Source: Hygrocybe punicea (lineage: Eukaryota; Basidiomycota; Agaricomycetes; Agaricales; Hygrophoraceae). From it: a stretch of DNA of 64,000 nt. Below the pieces are notes generated by a model that was not told the DNA's origin, did no database searches, and saw nothing but the letters and a program-made list of their open reading frames with translations. Positions 62,446-64,000 of the stretch are shown one piece after another. The translations under genes and the position numbers were made by a program. The stretch is taken from positions 682,001-746,000 of the forward strand of contig OY744464.1 of the NCBI GenBank assembly GCA_963556145.1, written 5' to 3'. The number at the start of each line of letters is the position of its first letter. The first letter of the stretch is position 1.

Positions 62446-63973
62446 CTATGAATCAAGAGGGCCGTCAAATTCTGCGACATCATCTAGTTGGCTGTAAATG
62501 ATTCTTCCTTTTTTCCTCGAGGGCGACAGAGACGGTAGTGCCGGTGACGGATTCATATTCCTTCTCTTTCCCTCTGCCACTAACTTCCTCTGCACAAGAT
62601 AAGCAGATTCATCCTCGGTACCTTCAATGTCGATTTGAAACTGGTGAGTCTCACATGTGTTACTTTCTTGGAGTACCACAAGAGCAGCTTTCTCATCAAC
62701 GTTCAGATCCTCGATAATGAGCAAAATGACCATTTCCGGAATCAAAATTCGATTGATAAACTTGTGTGTTGGGATCGTGTGGATCATGTTTCGGTTGGAC
62801 AATGGAACCAAATCCTGCAAGACTTGGGATATCACAGCATAGCCCCTTTCACCGTAGCTATATCATGATATCAGTGGATGATCTAATCCAGAGCTCAAAG
62901 ACGTACTATCCCGTACCCCGACCATACCGCTGACTAAAATCAAGCTCTCCCTCGAGGCCCATTGCACGGTTTGCCCCAATATCCAGGATCAAGGTGCTGA
63001 AGAACTGGCAAAATATGGAGTCCCTTGGATCATCAATGATCTCTGCCAGCGCATCTGTGAGATCGGCTACCCTGTCTCTTAGGCTCTCGAAGTTGATCAT
63101 TTGCGGCCAGCGCTGGTTAATTGCTCTAGATGGCAGCAATGCCTCAGCGTGGTATTGTTGGGTTTTATCTTCCACAACGGATTCCTTTATACTGGACTCT
63201 GTGCTTAGTTCGTCCATGCTTGTCTCATCTGTTTCGGAAACCTCGACAATGTTTTGATATGCTTCTGCGACAAATTCAGCCCATGATTGTTTCGGAGAGC
63301 CTGCATGCTTGTACTTTGATACGAGATGAGTATTTTCCTTGTAAATCCTGTAATTTTTGTGGAATGTTGATCGGTGGTATGATAGGCTGAAGACCATTTC
63401 GAACGCAGTATCTTGATGAATGGTCGGCCGACGCTGCGCCCGGAACTGCTCTATTCGTTCAAACCCCTCGAAGATATCCACAGCAAAGAAGGACGTCGGC
63501 CATGCCCTTTCACCATTACGCAAGTATTTTCCTACCCATGGGCGCTCGCCTAGTGCTGCACTATGCAATGGAAATGCATGATCCACGTTCAAGTCCCCGC
63601 AATTGTCATTTGATGTTAATTTTTTTGGCGAGATTGTAGGGGCTATCGATGATGACCTTGATGCAGGTGAATCCCTGCTATATTTTACTCTCAATGGGCT
63701 TTCTGACATTGCCTTGGGACCAGGGTGTATGTCCAAAGTCTTCACGTTGTCCTGGACCCAGGCATTTGCAAAGATCCGTCCGTTTTTAACCCCACTAGGA
63801 CTTTGTACGAGACTGTTTGGATCTTGTATATTGTCTCGAGTACGTTTCTTGCTGATTGTGCCTGTACCATTTAACTTATCTATCTCCGCATCCAGACCAG
63901 GGCAATCTTGCAGACGAGGGCCAATGCTGCCACCGGAAAGTTTTCGGAAAAGAAGGGTTTCACCAGTTTCCAC
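62446..63973 (-). CDS. RTC4-like domain protein, 5' end outside the window
   Basis: Two exons on the - strand, 63973 or beyond to about 62935 and about 62880 to 62446, are joined by a 49-nt intron (gtacgt...atatag). The phase matches: RYGRGTG + YYGERGYAVISQVLQD. The product shows WPTSFFAVDIFEGFERI, YHRSTFHKNYRIY, a WAEFVAEA helix, an acidic Ser/Glu stretch, and the C-terminal domain ILDIGANRAMGLEGELDFS, THKFINRILIPEMVILLIIE and DLNVDEKAALVVLQES, ending with a basic patch and DVAEFDGPLDS. The IPE..I.LI.EDL pattern and context resemble the RTC4-like domain (restriction of telomere capping protein 4) as annotated in mushrooms, where it is greatly expanded. The frame is still open at the window edge, so the N-terminus is missing. 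Function is unknown. Confidence 0.65.
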
Positions 63974-64000
63974 CTGCCGAACGGTATCAAAGGTGTGGCA

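Noticed and set aside
1..64000. tRNA or rRNA genes
   Set aside because: I found no cloverleaf-compatible A/B-box pair with matching stems and no rRNA-like conserved stretch by eye. A tRNAscan search would be needed to exclude a tRNA.

Overview
The window looks like accessory, transposon-rich chromosomal DNA of a mushroom-forming fungus (Basidiomycota, Agaricomycetes). The reasons are many short introns of about 35-60 nt, and families typical of that group: a KDZ transposase with cysteine clusters, Crinkler-type (CRN) proteins with NTPase or kinase modules, an HNH_2-type nuclease, a CHAT-domain relic, a DUF3455 secreted protein, a BTB/POZ protein and an RTC4-like protein. I saw no rRNA, tRNA, CRISPR array or bacterial operon.

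Layout. 1-7730 is mostly repeats: a G/purine-rich tract, a 150-bp tandem array (1550-2850), a TAAGA/TCTTA array, a tyrosine-recombinase tail (3119-3378), and a 0.96-kb head-to-head inverted duplication (5025-5985). 7741-13240 is a nest: a hAT element (9529-12490, TSD actcaaaa) lies inside an older hAT element (7741-12756, TSD ataactgg), which lies against a broken CHAT gene. 13250-18870 holds tandem repeats, a hairpin and one multi-exon unknown gene with an AT-hook-like motif. 18877-20348 is an HNH-nuclease gene.

20460-23414 is a complete TA-flanked Tc1/mariner (IS630-like) element with 98-bp perfect terminal inverted repeats. It carries two convergent genes: a DDE transposase and an unrelated accessory protein. 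28841-35056 is an older relative with about 170-bp TIRs, the same convergent gene pair and the same terminal motif. Its accessory gene keeps an intron at an equivalent position. It is dead: it has stop codons, the third catalytic residue is Lys instead of Glu, and a short-LTR (TRIM-like) element sits in its transposase gene. I regard this two-gene mariner lineage as the most interesting system here.

24036-28130 holds ordinary genes: a secreted DUF3455 protein and two paralogous single-pass membrane proteins. 35237-38990 is a Crinkler-kinase gene split by a second TRIM. 40140-51456 is a graveyard: a gag relic, two MITEs, several satellite arrays, four copies of a dispersed repeat, and a Helitron helicase 3' end. 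51886-54430 is a nearly complete Crinkler gene with a P-loop NTPase and a nuclease-like C-terminus. 55030-63973 holds a zinc-finger gene, a KDZ transposase that splices into an open 664-residue frame, a conserved unknown gene, an intact BTB gene and the 3' part of an RTC4-like gene. GCGC-rich motif clusters flank the last group.

Gene models were spliced by eye from GT...AG signals and frame continuity, so exon ends marked uncertain should be read that way. All family names come from motif recognition, not from a database search.
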